From NCBI GenBank assembly GCA_036265675.1, contig DATAOP010000039.1, positions 1 to 12,239 on the forward strand: a DNA stretch of 12,239 nt, given 5' to 3'. Position numbers and translations under genes: made by a program. The stretch is from VRUE01 sp036265675 (GTDB lineage: Bacteria > Actinomycetota > Thermoleophilia > Solirubrobacterales > 70-9). Each line of letters starts with the position of its first letter. The first letter of the stretch is position 1. Below the pieces are notes generated by a model. The model saw nothing but the letters and a program-made list of their open reading frames with translations. It made no database searches and was not told where the DNA came from. Shown in pieces: positions 11,892 through 12,239 of the stretch.

Positions 11892-12239
11892 CGTACCCTC
11901 GGTCGCACTCGTCATCCTCGACGGCTGGGGCATCGCCGAGCCGGGGCCCGGCAACGCCATCTCGCTCGCCGAGACCCCCGTCTTCGACCGGCTCTGGTCG
12001 GGCTTTCCCCACACCCGACTCTCGGCCCAGGGACGGGACGTCGGCCTCCCCGAGGGCCAGATGGGGAACTCCGAGGTCGGTCACCTCAACCTCGGCGCCG
12101 GCGCCGTCGTCAAACAGGATCTCGCCCGGATCGACGACGCGATCGCCGACGGCAGCTTCTTCGAAAACGAGGCACTTCGAGCCGCCTGCGATCGTGCCCG
12201 CAAGAGCCCACGCGGAAGGCTCCACCTCCTCGGCCTCGT
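11878..12239 (+). CDS. gpmI: 2,3-bisphosphoglycerate-independent phosphoglycerate mutase, N-terminal part
   Basis: The first 120 codons of a cofactor-independent phosphoglycerate mutase (alkaline-phosphatase superfamily), which converts 3- to 2-phosphoglycerate with two Mn ions. VALVILDGWGIAEPGPGNAI carries the first metal-binding Asp (D15). LPEGQMGNSEVGHLNLGAG contains the phosphorylated catalytic Ser (S65). The remaining two thirds lie beyond the right edge. TTG 11878, 1 nt after the tpiA stop, is the only start that leaves a normal N-terminus; no clear Shine-Dalgarno sequence precedes it, so translational coupling is likely. It extends the gap-pgk-tpiA operon. Confidence 0.93.
   Translation, partial: MAASTVPSVALVILDGWGIAEPGPGNAISLAETPVFDRLWSGFPHTRLSAQGRDVGLPEGQMGNSEVGHLNLGAGAVVKQDLARIDDAIADGSFFENEALRAACDRARKSPRGRLHLLGL

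Noticed and set aside
1..12239. CRISPR array, tRNA, rRNA or complete insertion sequence
   Set aside because: No regularly spaced repeats, cloverleaf with a CCA end, rRNA-like segment or transposase was recognised on either strand.

Overview
This 12.2 kb window is high-GC bacterial DNA, about two thirds G+C with codon third positions mostly G or C. The block uvrC - rapZ - ... - gap - pgk - tpiA - gpmI is a typical actinobacterial arrangement. With the GAG-rich codon use and several apparently leaderless genes, I infer a deep-branching actinobacterium, most likely of the Thermoleophilia (Solirubrobacterales-like). The lineage call is from gene order and protein flavour only; no database was searched.

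Left part (1-2565) is accessory. A ribbon-helix-helix (RHH) protein gene runs off the left edge on the minus strand. It is followed by a 5'-truncated cell-wall enzyme, with the tail of an M15 (VanY-type) peptidase joined to an intact lytic transglycosylase (SLT) domain. Then comes a VapBC-type toxin-antitoxin pair, a MaoC-family (R)-hydratase, and a small P-loop kinase that has no ATG, GTG or TTG in front of its Walker A motif. Next, on the minus strand (2574-3936), a PaaG-like crotonase and a cupredoxin lipoprotein form a two-gene unit. This unit converges on the kinase across a shared hairpin.

Middle and right part (3995-12239) reads entirely on the plus strand. uvrC (excinuclease) and rapZ are 4 nt apart. 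A two-gene ABC-2 exporter and a VOC (glyoxalase-fold) gene follow. The lower-glycolysis cluster gap, pgk, tpiA and the start of gpmI then runs to the right edge, with overlaps or very short gaps after gap. In many actinobacteria yvcK and whiA lie between rapZ and gap; here the exporter and VOC genes occupy that place.

The most notable observations are as follows. (1) An in-frame DNA palindrome inside pgk adds about 28 residues between two substrate-binding segments and uses codons unlike the rest of the gene. (2) Inverted repeats lie over stop codons at MaoC, the P-loop kinase, the crotonase, the ABC permease and tpiA; the MaoC one also spans the only plausible start (AUC) of the kinase. (3) In the cupredoxin gene all 24 Glu codons are GAA among GAG-using neighbours. 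(4) Genes that head transcription units carry a -10-like hexamer 7 nt from the start codon, as for leaderless mRNAs, while several internal genes have Shine-Dalgarno sequences. No rRNA, tRNA, CRISPR array or complete insertion sequence was seen. No gene-free stretch exceeds about 100 bases, apart from uncertainty around the truncated gene near 219-300.
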